A stretch of 64,000 nucleotides of DNA from Porphyromonas sp. COT-239 OH1446 (GTDB lineage: Bacteria; Bacteroidota; Bacteroidia; Bacteroidales; Porphyromonadaceae): the NCBI RefSeq assembly GCF_000768875.1, contig NZ_JRAO01000016.1:1-64000 (forward strand), read 5' to 3'. Of this stretch, positions 43,017-50,886 are shown piece after piece. The first letter of the stretch is position 1. Each line of letters opens with the position of its first letter. The position numbers were made by a program, and so were the translations under genes. The notes below the pieces were generated by a model. That model ran no database searches and had not been told where the DNA came from. It saw only the letters and a program-made list of their open reading frames with translations.

Positions 43017-44101
43017 GGATGGTAGATCCTTATCCCATGCTGGTTGATCTGAAATAGCTTCCATCCATGCTCCTGATTGTAGATGAAAGCATCGACGAAG
43101 TAGTAGGAGACATACACCGCGGCCACAATCCAAATGACAATACCGATGATACGCACCCAGCTTGGGATCTCCTTGCCTCTCTGCTTACTACCCCACGTAG
43201 AGGAATGAACCCAAGACAAGAGGGGAATGATTACCAGCAGGATGGCAGAGAGTACGAGTAAGGGAAATGAATAGCCCACCCAGGTATAAGACCAGTCTAG
43301 GGGATGTACATCCTCTATATAGACCCCCCCAGCCTCTAGCTCTGTAATGATGCGCACGATGACTGCGAAGAAGCCTACGAGCAGGACAAGCAAACCTATC
43401 GAGCCTAGGCATCCACCCAAGCAGCAGCCAGTAACACGCTTGCCCGAATGATCCTCTGTGATCTGTGTGGCATCGTAGCGAATGCGCTCTCCTATGGTGA
43501 TTGCACTGACGGGGTGGCCATACATCTCGAGCTTCTGCGTCGCTGTTTGTGCGGCAGGGATGATCATCCATGCTCCGAGGTAGAGCAGTAGGGGGATCAT
43601 GATCCAGTTCTCTAGCAAGAAGAGGCTGGCCAGCACGAAGACGATACGTAGAGCCCCTACGCTCCAGTTCATATAGGTGGCTAGGCCATTGAAGACACCA
43701 CAGAGCCAAGCTCCTTCGAGGTTGCGGTATAGCTTGCGTTTCGTGCTTGTTGGCTCGTGGGTGAGGGCTGAGGCTGCGTTGGCGGGCGACTCTCTGCTAG
43801 GAGGTTGCTTGGAGCTCTCTGAGGGAGCTTGCTGCTCGAGATCGAAGATCTCCTCGGGTTGGCCCATAAGCTCGATCACGTGGGTGATGAGGGCCAGATT
43901 GACTACACGAGAGCCTGAGGGGGATAGCTCGATGAGGTGCTCGGCGATGCGCTCCTCGAAGTCCTGCATGATGTCTGGGTCGCCACCCGAGCGAGAGAAG
44001 TACCTCTGTAGGTTCTTCAAGTACTCCTCCAGGAGTCTGTAAGCATCTTCGTCAATGTGGAAGATCTGGCCCGAGAGGTTCATGTTGATGCTCTTCTTCA
44101 T
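43013..44101 (-). CDS. PspC-domain membrane protein, long paralogue
   Basis: 362 residues. A cytoplasmic N-terminal module (MKKSINMNLSGQIFHIDEDA, then a helical region to about residue 92) is shared almost word for word with the neighbouring 211-residue protein. The PspC domain lies at about 118-190 (KLYRNLEGAWLCGVFNGLATYMNWSVGALRIVFVLA). It is followed by two or more further membrane spans at about 225-330. PspC family members respond to envelope stress elsewhere. The set is headed by padR, which probably controls it. Confidence 0.85.
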   Translation of the reverse strand: MKKSINMNLSGQIFHIDEDAYRLLEEYLKNLQRYFSRSGGDPDIMQDFEERIAEHLIELSPSGSRVVNLALITHVIELMGQPEEIFDLEQQAPSESSKQPPSRESPANAASALTHEPTSTKRKLYRNLEGAWLCGVFNGLATYMNWSVGALRIVFVLASLFLLENWIMIPLLLYLGAWMIIPAAQTATQKLEMYGHPVSAITIGERIRYDATQITEDHSGKRVTGCCLGGCLGSIGLLVLLVGFFAVIVRIITELEAGGVYIEDVHPLDWSYTWVGYSFPLLVLSAILLVIIPLLSWVHSSTWGSKQRGKEIPSWVRIIGIVIWIVAAVYVSYYFVDAFIYNQEHGWKLFQINQHGIRIYHP

Positions 44102-44128
44102 AGGGATGTATGGGAGTTAGGTGGTTAT

Positions 44129-44764
44129 CTACTTCGTTGTCTGTGCCTGACCTGAGCGGTTTATCCTGCGACGCATCGCACCCCACACCCTCTGAGACTC
44201 GGTGGATGCCCTAGTGCCCACGGGGATCACCATCCAAGCGATGAGGTAGGCCAATGGAGGAACGAGGATCAAATGCTCTATGAATGGAATCCACAGGAGG
44301 AGGTACACGATGCGCATAGCCCCTACGCTCCAGCCTAGATAGTCTGCCAGGCCATTGAAGACGCCACAGAGCCATGCGCCCTGGAGGTTGCGGTAGAGCT
44401 TGTGCTGAGGCTGAGCCTCCTCGGTGGTGATCTGTGGCTCGAGTTCTAGATGGGAGGCTGCTTGCACTTCCTCGGCAGTGCTCTGCTCGGCCTCCTGCTC
44501 GAGGTCGAAGATCTCCTCGGGCCGACCCATGAGCTCAATGACACGGCTAATCAGTGCGATGTCTACCAGTCGAGAGCCTGAGGGTGATAGCTTGACGAGG
44601 TGCTCAGCGATGCGCTCCTCGAACTCGGTGATGATCTCAGGATCACCCTCTGAGCGTGAGAAGTGCCCCTGTAGCTCCTCGAGGTATGCCTCTAGCAATT
44701 TGTAAGCGTCTTCGTCGATGTGGAAGATCTGCCCTGAGAGGTTCATGTTGATGCTTTTCTTCAT
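44129..44764 (-). CDS. PspC-domain membrane protein, short paralogue
   Basis: 211 residues. The N-terminal module (FHIDEDAYKLLEAYLEELQGHFSR and EELIERVIELMGRPEEIF-like region, residues 1-95) matches the adjacent 362-residue protein, followed by the PspC domain at about 120-190 (KLYRNLQGAWLCGVFNGLADYLGWSVG) and a short basic tail. The two genes arose by tandem duplication; this copy lacks the extra C-terminal membrane spans. It lies 25 bases downstream of padR and 27 bases upstream of the long copy. Confidence 0.87.
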   Translation of the reverse strand: MKKSINMNLSGQIFHIDEDAYKLLEAYLEELQGHFSRSEGDPEIITEFEERIAEHLVKLSPSGSRLVDIALISRVIELMGRPEEIFDLEQEAEQSTAEEVQAASHLELEPQITTEEAQPQHKLYRNLQGAWLCGVFNGLADYLGWSVGAMRIVYLLLWIPFIEHLILVPPLAYLIAWMVIPVGTRASTESQRVWGAMRRRINRSGQAQTTK

Positions 44765-44789
44765 AGGGATAGGGGTGTTGTGGTGATTA

Positions 44790-45146
44790 TTACTGGGCAG
44801 TATGTCCCTGTTTGATCTTGTTTACAGTGCTCTCGAGTGAGGTCCAGTTACGCTCTAGCTGTTCGAGGAAGATGTATCCTTGTTCGGAGAGGCTGTAGTA
44901 TTTGCGTGGTGGGCCGAAGCTCGACTCCACCGAGCGGACGACGAGCAGATTCCATTTCTTCAGTCTTAGGATGAGTGGGTAGAGGGTTCCTTCGACGACG
45001 ATGAGATCTGCCTGGCGCAATGCTTCGATGAGATCCGCAGCGTACCGCTCCTGCTCTTTGAGTAGCAGGAGGATACAATATTCGAGAATCCCCTTGCGCA
45101 TCTGCGCCTTCATATTATCTACATTGAGTTCTGTCTTGATGTCCAT
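44790..45146 (-). CDS. PadR-family transcriptional regulator
   Basis: 118 residues. The winged helix begins at YCILLLLKEQERYAADLIEALRQADLIVVEGTLYPLILRLKKWNLL (about residues 26-72), with the wing SSFGPPRKYYSLSEQG. Only a short C-terminal helix follows, typical of the small PadR-s2 group. Ligand unknown. It is the first gene of a padR-pspC-pspC operon, an arrangement in which the regulator usually represses its own membrane-protein genes. Confidence 0.9.
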   Translation of the reverse strand: MDIKTELNVDNMKAQMRKGILEYCILLLLKEQERYAADLIEALRQADLIVVEGTLYPLILRLKKWNLLVVRSVESSFGPPRKYYSLSEQGYIFLEQLERNWTSLESTVNKIKQGHTAQ

Positions 45147-45175
45147 AATCTTGATCTAATGAAACCTTGACACTG

Positions 45176-45183
45176 CAAAGGTA
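45176..45183 (-). promoter_or_regulatory. -7 promoter element TACCTTTG for padR-pspC operon
   Basis: The plus strand reads CAAAGGTA, 30 bases upstream of the padR ATG at 45146. Any PadR operator should overlap this place. Confidence 0.5.
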
Positions 45184-45231
45184 AGCAAAGATTTTCTAAT
45201 CTTGCCATACAAAGTACATTCTTGTGTTTTC

Positions 45232-45438
45232 TCGATAGAGACCTCGATATGCTCTCGGGTGGGCTCTCGGTAGACAGTCCCCTGAGTGCTCACTTGAGCC
45301 TCACCTGCGGTCCTACTTGAGTCTCTATGACGATCCTACTTAGACTTCAGTTGAGATCCTACTTGAACCTCAATCGAGATCCTACTTGAGTCTCTATTGC
45401 CCCCCTATTTAACCCTCGATGGCGATCCTATCGAGGCC
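45232..45438 (+). repeat. 23-bp degenerate tandem repeat array E
   Basis: Nine units without a single length change, starting at 45232, 45255, 45278, 45301, 45324, 45347, 45370, 45393 and 45416. The best units are TCAATCGAG, then ATCCTACTTGAGTC (45370-45392) and its neighbours. It fills the divergent padR / C1-peptidase interval and ends 73 bases before the TATATTTG box at 45511. Confidence 0.9.
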
Positions 45439-45510
45439 GTTGTCGTGGTATAGTGTCGAGTCCTTGGGCAATTAGCTGCGTTCGAATGACGAGGTGTCGG
45501 GATTTATGCC

Positions 45511-45518
45511 TATATTTG
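45511..45518 (+). promoter_or_regulatory. -7 promoter element TATATTTG
   Basis: TAnnTTTG match 83 bases before the ATG of the C1 peptidase at 45602. It lies downstream of repeat array E. Confidence 0.45.
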
Positions 45519-45601
45519 GCTGGCTTTGCAAGGCGAGAGGGCTATCCCCTTCGGTGTAGAGCCTGCATTCATTAGCATTATTCAAACTTTAGCGACACGA
45601 T

Positions 45602-46801
45602 ATGAAAAAGATTCTACTGCTGGCAACCCTGCTGTGCGTTGCCCCCCTTTGGGGACAAAGTAAGTCCAAGAAGAAGGACCCTAATGAGAAGAATGTATTT
45701 ACCGTGGTCAAAGAGCTTGGACGCTCAAGCATCAAGGACCAGGCCAACTCGGGTACTTGCTGGAGCTACTCTGGCCAGGGCTTCATCGAGGAGGAGCTGA
45801 TCCGTATCGGTAAGCCTCAGTATGATCTGAGTGAGATGTTCGTTGTGAGCCACTCGTACAGAGACAAGGCCCGCAAGTTCGTTCGTCTGCATGGCTTCCT
45901 CAACTACGAGCAGGGGGGCTCATTCTACGATGTCCTCTACGTCCTTAAGCACTACGGTGCAGTGCCCCGCTCAGTCATGCCTGGGCTCAACTATGGTACT
46001 ACCCGCAATGCTCACAACGAGCTGGCCGAGACCTCAAAGGCCTTCCTCAATGCTGTGATCAAGAACCCCAATGGCAAGCTCTCTACCGCTTGGTGGTCTG
46101 CCTATACGGGCATCATCGACAGCTATCTGGGTGAGCTGCCTGAGAAGTTCAACTGGAATGGTAAGGAGTACACGCCCAAGAGCTACGCCGCAGAGATGGG
46201 CATCAACCCCGATGACTACGTCTCTCTGACCTCGTACTCACACCAGCCCTTCTACAGCAAGTTTGCCCTCGAGATCCAGGACAACTGGCGTTGGAGTGAG
46301 AGCTACAACCTGCCCATCGACGAGCTGATGCAGGTGATGGACTCTGCCATCGATCATGGCTACAGCTTCGCTTGGGGTGCAGACGTTACCGAGAAGGGCT
46401 TCACCCGTGATGGCCTCGGTGTGCTGGCCGACCTGGACGAGGTACAGAGCAAGGGGAGCGACTTCGCTCGCTGGTTCGGTAGCGGCTCGGACAAGAAGGC
46501 TGCCCTCGACAAGATCATCCGTCGTGCTGACTGCCCCGAGATCGAACCCACACAGGCCTATCGCCAGATGGGCTACGACAACTACCAGCTCACCGACGAC
46601 CATGGGATGACGATCTATGGTAAGGCTGTGAATCAGAACGGACGTAAGTTCTTCATGGTCAAGAACAGCTGGGGTGAGACTGGTGAGTACAAGGGTGTAT
46701 GGTACGTCTCCTACAACTATGCCAAGGGACGTACGATGAATATCGTCCTACACAAGGATGCTATCCCCGAAGCCATTGCCAAGAAGCTCGGACTCAAGTA
46801 G
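45602..46801 (+). CDS. exported C1-family cysteine peptidase (bleomycin hydrolase/PepC type)
   Basis: 399 residues. A signal peptide (MKKILLLATLLCVAPLWGQ) is followed by the papain-like triad: Gln47 and Cys53 in KDQANSGTCWSYSG, His in LTDDHGMTIYG (about 339) and Asn in VKNSWGETGEYKG (about 357). The large insert at about 75-230 (YEQGGSFYDVLYVLKHYGAVP and others) places it in the C1B aminopeptidase C/bleomycin hydrolase group. Those are normally cytosolic, so the signal peptide indicates a periplasmic or secreted variant. It is single, with its own promoter and terminator. Confidence 0.92.
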   Translation: MKKILLLATLLCVAPLWGQSKSKKKDPNEKNVFTVVKELGRSSIKDQANSGTCWSYSGQGFIEEELIRIGKPQYDLSEMFVVSHSYRDKARKFVRLHGFLNYEQGGSFYDVLYVLKHYGAVPRSVMPGLNYGTTRNAHNELAETSKAFLNAVIKNPNGKLSTAWWSAYTGIIDSYLGELPEKFNWNGKEYTPKSYAAEMGINPDDYVSLTSYSHQPFYSKFALEIQDNWRWSESYNLPIDELMQVMDSAIDHGYSFAWGADVTEKGFTRDGLGVLADLDEVQSKGSDFARWFGSGSDKKAALDKIIRRADCPEIEPTQAYRQMGYDNYQLTDDHGMTIYGKAVNQNGRKFFMVKNSWGETGEYKGVWYVSYNYAKGRTMNIVLHKDAIPEAIAKKLGLK

Positions 46802-46831
46802 TACCAACCCCTACATAGTACATACATATAT

Positions 46832-46865
46832 AAGGCGGATGGGGTGGTGGCACTCCATCCGCCTT
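46832..46865 (+). terminator. hairpin terminator after the C1 peptidase
   Basis: AAGGCGGATGG at 46832-46842 pairs with CCATCCGCCTT at 46855-46865, followed by GCTTTTG. It ends 20 bases before the next ATG at 46886. Confidence 0.82.
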
Positions 46866-46885
46866 GCTTTTGCAACTAAAGCACT

Positions 46886-49800
46886 ATGAAAAAAGTCTTG
46901 CAAGGCCTCCTCCTGGGCTTCTGCGCCCTCCTCTCGACTCCTGCTCCTCTCGAGGCTCAGGATAGCCTATGCGTGAGCCAAGATAGCCTGCATCTGCCTA
47001 GTCATCTATTTGCTCGGGTAGACACTCTACAGATGCACCTATGGGCCGACAGCGTCCTCTCGAGCTTAAGCCTAGAGGAGCAGATCGGACAGCTCATCAT
47101 GCCCATCATCTACCCCAGTAGCGATAGCCTACAGATCGGGCATGTCGAGGAGCGTATGGCACGAGGACACTGGGGCGGCATCCTCTATCAGAAGGGGTTG
47201 CTGCGAGAGCAGGTGGTGATGAACCATCGTCTACAGAGACAGAGCCGCATCCCCCTGCTCATTGCTCTGGACGGCGAGTGGGGGCTTTATATGCGTCTCA
47301 AGGATGCTCCTCGATATCCTCGTAATATGGGCCTAGGAAGGCAGAGCAACGGTCGCCTCCTCTATGACTATGGACGAGAGATCGCTCGGCAGTGCCGCCT
47401 CGTGGGCATCCATATCAACTTCGCCCCTGATGTCGATGTGAATATCAACCCCAAGAACCCCGTGATCGGCACTCGCAGCTTCGGCGAAGATCCTCAGCGG
47501 GTGGCCTCCCTCTCCCTCTCCTATGCCCTGGGGCTGGAGGATGGGGGCATCCTCTCGGTGGCCAAGCACTTCCCAGGGCATGGCGATACGAATGAGGACT
47601 CGCACAAGACGCTACCCTTCGTCTCAGCCTCCCGAGAGCGTATGCAGGAGGTGGAGCTCTTCCCCTTCGCCCAGTACATACAGGCAGGGCTCGGGGGCAT
47701 CATGACGGCCCACCTCAGAGTGCCCGCCTACGAACCCGAACCGATCCCCTCATCGCTCAGTGGGCGTATCTGTACGCAGCTGCTCCGTGAGGAGATGGGC
47801 TTCTCGGGGTTGACCTTCACCGATGGTCTCGAGATGAAGGGGGTATTCGGCGGCAAGACGGTAGACATAGGCGTGGCTGCCCTCAGAGCAGGCAATGACA
47901 TCCTGCTCGGCCCTAGCGACCCAGATGCGATGCTCCAGAGCATTGCCGAGGCAGTCCGAAGAGGAGATCTCTCGGCCGACCTCATCCGTCAGAAGTGCCT
48001 CAAGGTACTCTACTACAAATATCGCCTTATCATCTCTCAGAGGGACGAGCGGGCTTCGGCCGCCGAGATCAAGCAGCTCATTTGGACTCGTGAGGCGGAG
48101 CAGCTGCAGAGCAGTCTGTGGAGTGCCTCCCTCACGGCTGCGATCCGTGATGCCAAGACCTTCGAGGAGATCGAGCGCAAGGGCTACAAGCGTGTGGCCC
48201 TGCTGGAGGTCGGCAAGAGCATCGCCCCCCAGTCGAGCCTCAAGGCCCTGGCCGCCTCGGGCATTCGCCTCGAGCGTATCGCCTGGCCTAGCCAGACGAG
48301 CGAGCAGGCCAAGGTGATGGCTCGCCTCAGCTCCTACCCTCTAGTGCTCGTCCATCTCTATAGCTCTCAGGGCATTCCCACCCAGTCGCTCTCGAGGCTC
48401 ATGGCTACAACCCCCGTCGTAGTTGCCTACTTCGCTTCTCCCTATCGTCTCTCGGCCTCAGCCCCTTGGCTCGCCAAGAGTAAGGGCTTCATCTATGCCT
48501 ACGAGGCTGTGCCCGAGGCCGCCGAGGCTGTAGTATCTCTGCTAGACCCCGCAACCCCAGCCCAGACGAGGGCACAGAGCCCCACCAGGGTAGAGGACAA
48601 GGATGACCCCACGGCTCAGATGCCAGGGGCATTGCCCGAGAGTGCCAAGCCGAGGCGAGAGGCCGATCAGAGGGCACTCTCCAAGAGCTTCGGTCTCAGT
48701 CATCCCGAGCGTATCGACAGCCTTGCCCTGGAGGGCATACAGGAGGGGGCTTACCCTGGGTGTCAGATCTTCATCTGGCACCGAGGGCGGACGGTCTACA
48801 ACAAAGCCTTCGGGACGCTGACGGGCGAGCTGGGTAGCCCTGCTGTCGAGCTCAGTACGGTCTACGATCTCGCCTCCGTTACCAAGGCCATTGCCACCAC
48901 ACCAGCTGTGATGCTGCTCGTTGGTCAGGGCAAGCTGCGCCTTGAGGGTCGAGTATCGAGCTATCTGCCCGAGTTTGCCCATACGCCTGTTGGGGCTATT
49001 CGCCTTCGAGAGCTACTGCTGCACCAGTCGGGCCTTGCACCAGGGATCAATTTCTACACTGACCTCATCGCCCCCGATAGCTACGAGGGGGCTCTCTTGC
49101 GCTATCGCCCCTTCGACGGCGGGATTCCCCTGGTAGGTCGAGCTTGGGGTAACCCCAACTTTCGCTTCGACTCGACCTTTGTTGCCCGGCGGCCTAGCCC
49201 CGAATATCCGCTACAGATGGCCGAGGGGCTCTATCTCTCGGCACACTTTCGGGACAAGATGATCGAGCGGCTTGCTGAGGCCGAGGTGCGCCGCCGCAAA
49301 CGCTACCGCTATAGCGACCTCAACTTCCTTCTGTTGCAACTCATTGTCGAGCGGGTGAGTGGCGAGCCGCTGGATCAGTTCGTTCAGCGTAGCCTCTTCT
49401 CCCCCGTCGGGGCGGCCCTCTATTACAATCCGCTCCAGAGGGGGCTCTCTCGAGAGAGTATCGCTCCAGCACAGAGGGATAGCTTCCTGCGCAAACAGAT
49501 CGTCCGAGGCTATGTCGACGACGAGACGGCTGCCTGCCTCGGAGGGGTGGGAGGTAATGCAGGCCTTTTCGGCAATGCCTCCGAGGTCGGTAAGATGTGC
49601 CTGCTGCTGCTGAGGCAGGGCAAGTGGCAGAGCAAACAGGTCATCCCCCGCTCCGTAGTGCGTCGCTTCACGACGACGAGCAATACCGAGAAGACACGCT
49701 TCTTGGGCTTCGACCGACAACGCCCCCGAGGCACAACCCCGACGGCCGAGTCTGCCTCGCTACAGACCTACGGGCATCTAGGCTTCACTGGGACTTGTAT

Positions 49801-49942
49801 CTGGATCGACCCCAAGCAGGAGCTGATCTTCGTCTTCCTCTCCAACCGTACCTACCCTAGCCGTGGCAATAGCAAGATCATTGACCTGCGCCTGCGCCCC
49901 ATGCTGCACGAGCTAGCCTACGAGCTTGTTCGCTCTAGATAA
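46886..49942 (+). CDS. GH3 beta-N-acetylglucosaminidase fused to a beta-lactamase-like serine hydrolase
   Basis: 1018 residues with a signal peptide (to LEAQ, residue 24). The N-terminal half (about 50-400) is a NagZ-type GH3 domain with the signature KHFPGHGDTNEDSHKTLPF and the downstream FTDGLEMKGV. A linker of about 190 residues follows, including a C-terminal GH3-like sandwich and the acidic stretch TRVEDKDDPTAQ. The C-terminal half (about 610-1015) is a class C/PBP4-like hydrolase with SVTK (catalytic Ser and Lys), YSDLN in the Tyr-x-Asn position and HLGFTGT in the third motif. Together they could trim wall glycan and peptide in the periplasm. Such fusions are known in Bacteroidetes. Confidence 0.92.
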   Translation: MKKVLQGLLLGFCALLSTPAPLEAQDSLCVSQDSLHLPSHLFARVDTLQMHLWADSVLSSLSLEEQIGQLIMPIIYPSSDSLQIGHVEERMARGHWGGILYQKGLLREQVVMNHRLQRQSRIPLLIALDGEWGLYMRLKDAPRYPRNMGLGRQSNGRLLYDYGREIARQCRLVGIHINFAPDVDVNINPKNPVIGTRSFGEDPQRVASLSLSYALGLEDGGILSVAKHFPGHGDTNEDSHKTLPFVSASRERMQEVELFPFAQYIQAGLGGIMTAHLRVPAYEPEPIPSSLSGRICTQLLREEMGFSGLTFTDGLEMKGVFGGKTVDIGVAALRAGNDILLGPSDPDAMLQSIAEAVRRGDLSADLIRQKCLKVLYYKYRLIISQRDERASAAEIKQLIWTREAEQLQSSLWSASLTAAIRDAKTFEEIERKGYKRVALLEVGKSIAPQSSLKALAASGIRLERIAWPSQTSEQAKVMARLSSYPLVLVHLYSSQGIPTQSLSRLMATTPVVVAYFASPYRLSASAPWLAKSKGFIYAYEAVPEAAEAVVSLLDPATPAQTRAQSPTRVEDKDDPTAQMPGALPESAKPRREADQRALSKSFGLSHPERIDSLALEGIQEGAYPGCQIFIWHRGRTVYNKAFGTLTGELGSPAVELSTVYDLASVTKAIATTPAVMLLVGQGKLRLEGRVSSYLPEFAHTPVGAIRLRELLLHQSGLAPGINFYTDLIAPDSYEGALLRYRPFDGGIPLVGRAWGNPNFRFDSTFVARRPSPEYPLQMAEGLYLSAHFRDKMIERLAEAEVRRRKRYRYSDLNFLLLQLIVERVSGEPLDQFVQRSLFSPVGAALYYNPLQRGLSRESIAPAQRDSFLRKQIVRGYVDDETAACLGGVGGNAGLFGNASEVGKMCLLLLRQGKWQSKQVIPRSVVRRFTTTSNTEKTRFLGFDRQRPRGTTPTAESASLQTYGHLGFTGTCIWIDPKQELIFVFLSNRTYPSRGNSKIIDLRLRPMLHELAYELVRSR

Positions 49943-49958
49943 TCATCTCTATCTGCCT

Positions 49959-50705
49959 ATGCAACAGATTGCTAAGCCTTCGTTTTGGACACCTGTGCGA
50001 GACTTCGCCCTCTTTGTTCGTCGCCCCAGTATCGGCCCTAGTCCCCTAACTGTCCCTTCGGCCTATAGGGCTATGGGGGTGCTCTTCCCCTTCAAATATC
50101 TCCTTTCGTTCGCAGTCGTCTTCGCCTCGACCCTCATGGTTGCGGCAGTGAATAGGGGTCTAGCCGAGGTCGTGAGCTATGCCCCTTGGCTCATGGTACT
50201 CCTAGTTGTCGGGGTCGCTCCGCTTATCGAGGAGGTTGCCTTCCGCCTCCCCCTACGCCCTCGGCCTCTGTGGCTTGGTCTCTCGGCCGCTGTCTTCTCC
50301 TACTACATCCTCACCCGGGGCTACTATGGGGTGGGCAACTTCGAGCTGCGCACAGCCCTCGTGCCCAGGCTACTCATCCCCCTGGCCCTCGGGCTCTTGA
50401 TCGGGTTTCTCTCTCACTGGTTCTCGAGGCGATCTCGCTGCCTCTCGGGGGCGGAGGAGCTGCACGGTCGCCGCTTGACCTTTGTGGTCTATGCCCAGGC
50501 TCTGCTCTTTGGCTTCGTTCATATCTTCAACTATGATATGCCCCTTGAAGAGCAGCTGCTCCTTTGGCCCATCGTGGTCTTCCCGCAGCTCCTTGATGGC
50601 TTTGTTTATGGCTTCATGCGTTGCCGTTACGGTTTCTCTAGAGGGTTAGTGATGCACATGATTAACAATGCTATAGGTATCCTACCCACCCTTTTACTCT
50701 CCTAG
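49959..50705 (+). CDS. CPBP-family intramembrane metalloprotease
   Basis: 248 residues from ATG 49959; a TTG in the same frame at 49926 overlaps the previous gene. The three Abi/CPBP motifs are present: EEVAFR (Glu-Glu-x3-Arg) near residue 94, FGFVH near 178 and HMINN near 234, with about six hydrophobic segments. Family members cleave prenylated or other membrane proteins, or act in self-immunity. The substrate here is unknown. It follows the fusion enzyme by 16 bases, so it is probably in the same transcript. Confidence 0.85.
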   Translation: MQQIAKPSFWTPVRDFALFVRRPSIGPSPLTVPSAYRAMGVLFPFKYLLSFAVVFASTLMVAAVNRGLAEVVSYAPWLMVLLVVGVAPLIEEVAFRLPLRPRPLWLGLSAAVFSYYILTRGYYGVGNFELRTALVPRLLIPLALGLLIGFLSHWFSRRSRCLSGAEELHGRRLTFVVYAQALLFGFVHIFNYDMPLEEQLLLWPIVVFPQLLDGFVYGFMRCRYGFSRGLVMHMINNAIGILPTLLLS

Positions 50706-50801
50706 ATATCTCTAGGGTAATGGCTGGGGTTATAGAGGATGTAGCAGCTTTGGCTTCACCGAGAAAAATGTTTGGAGCTAGAGTGCATCGATGAAAATAT
50801 A

Positions 50802-50809
50802 TATCTTTG
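50802..50809 (+). promoter_or_regulatory. -7 promoter element TATCTTTG
   Basis: TAnnTTTG match 78 bases before the acyl-CoA synthetase ATG at 50887. The nearest TTTG upstream (50771-50774) is 27 bases away. Confidence 0.5.
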
Positions 50810-50886
50810 CACACCTATAGCTATAGTGTGCTGCTTTTGATTGCGGTTTGGATAGATGGGCAGCACACTCGCAAGATATTCAACTC

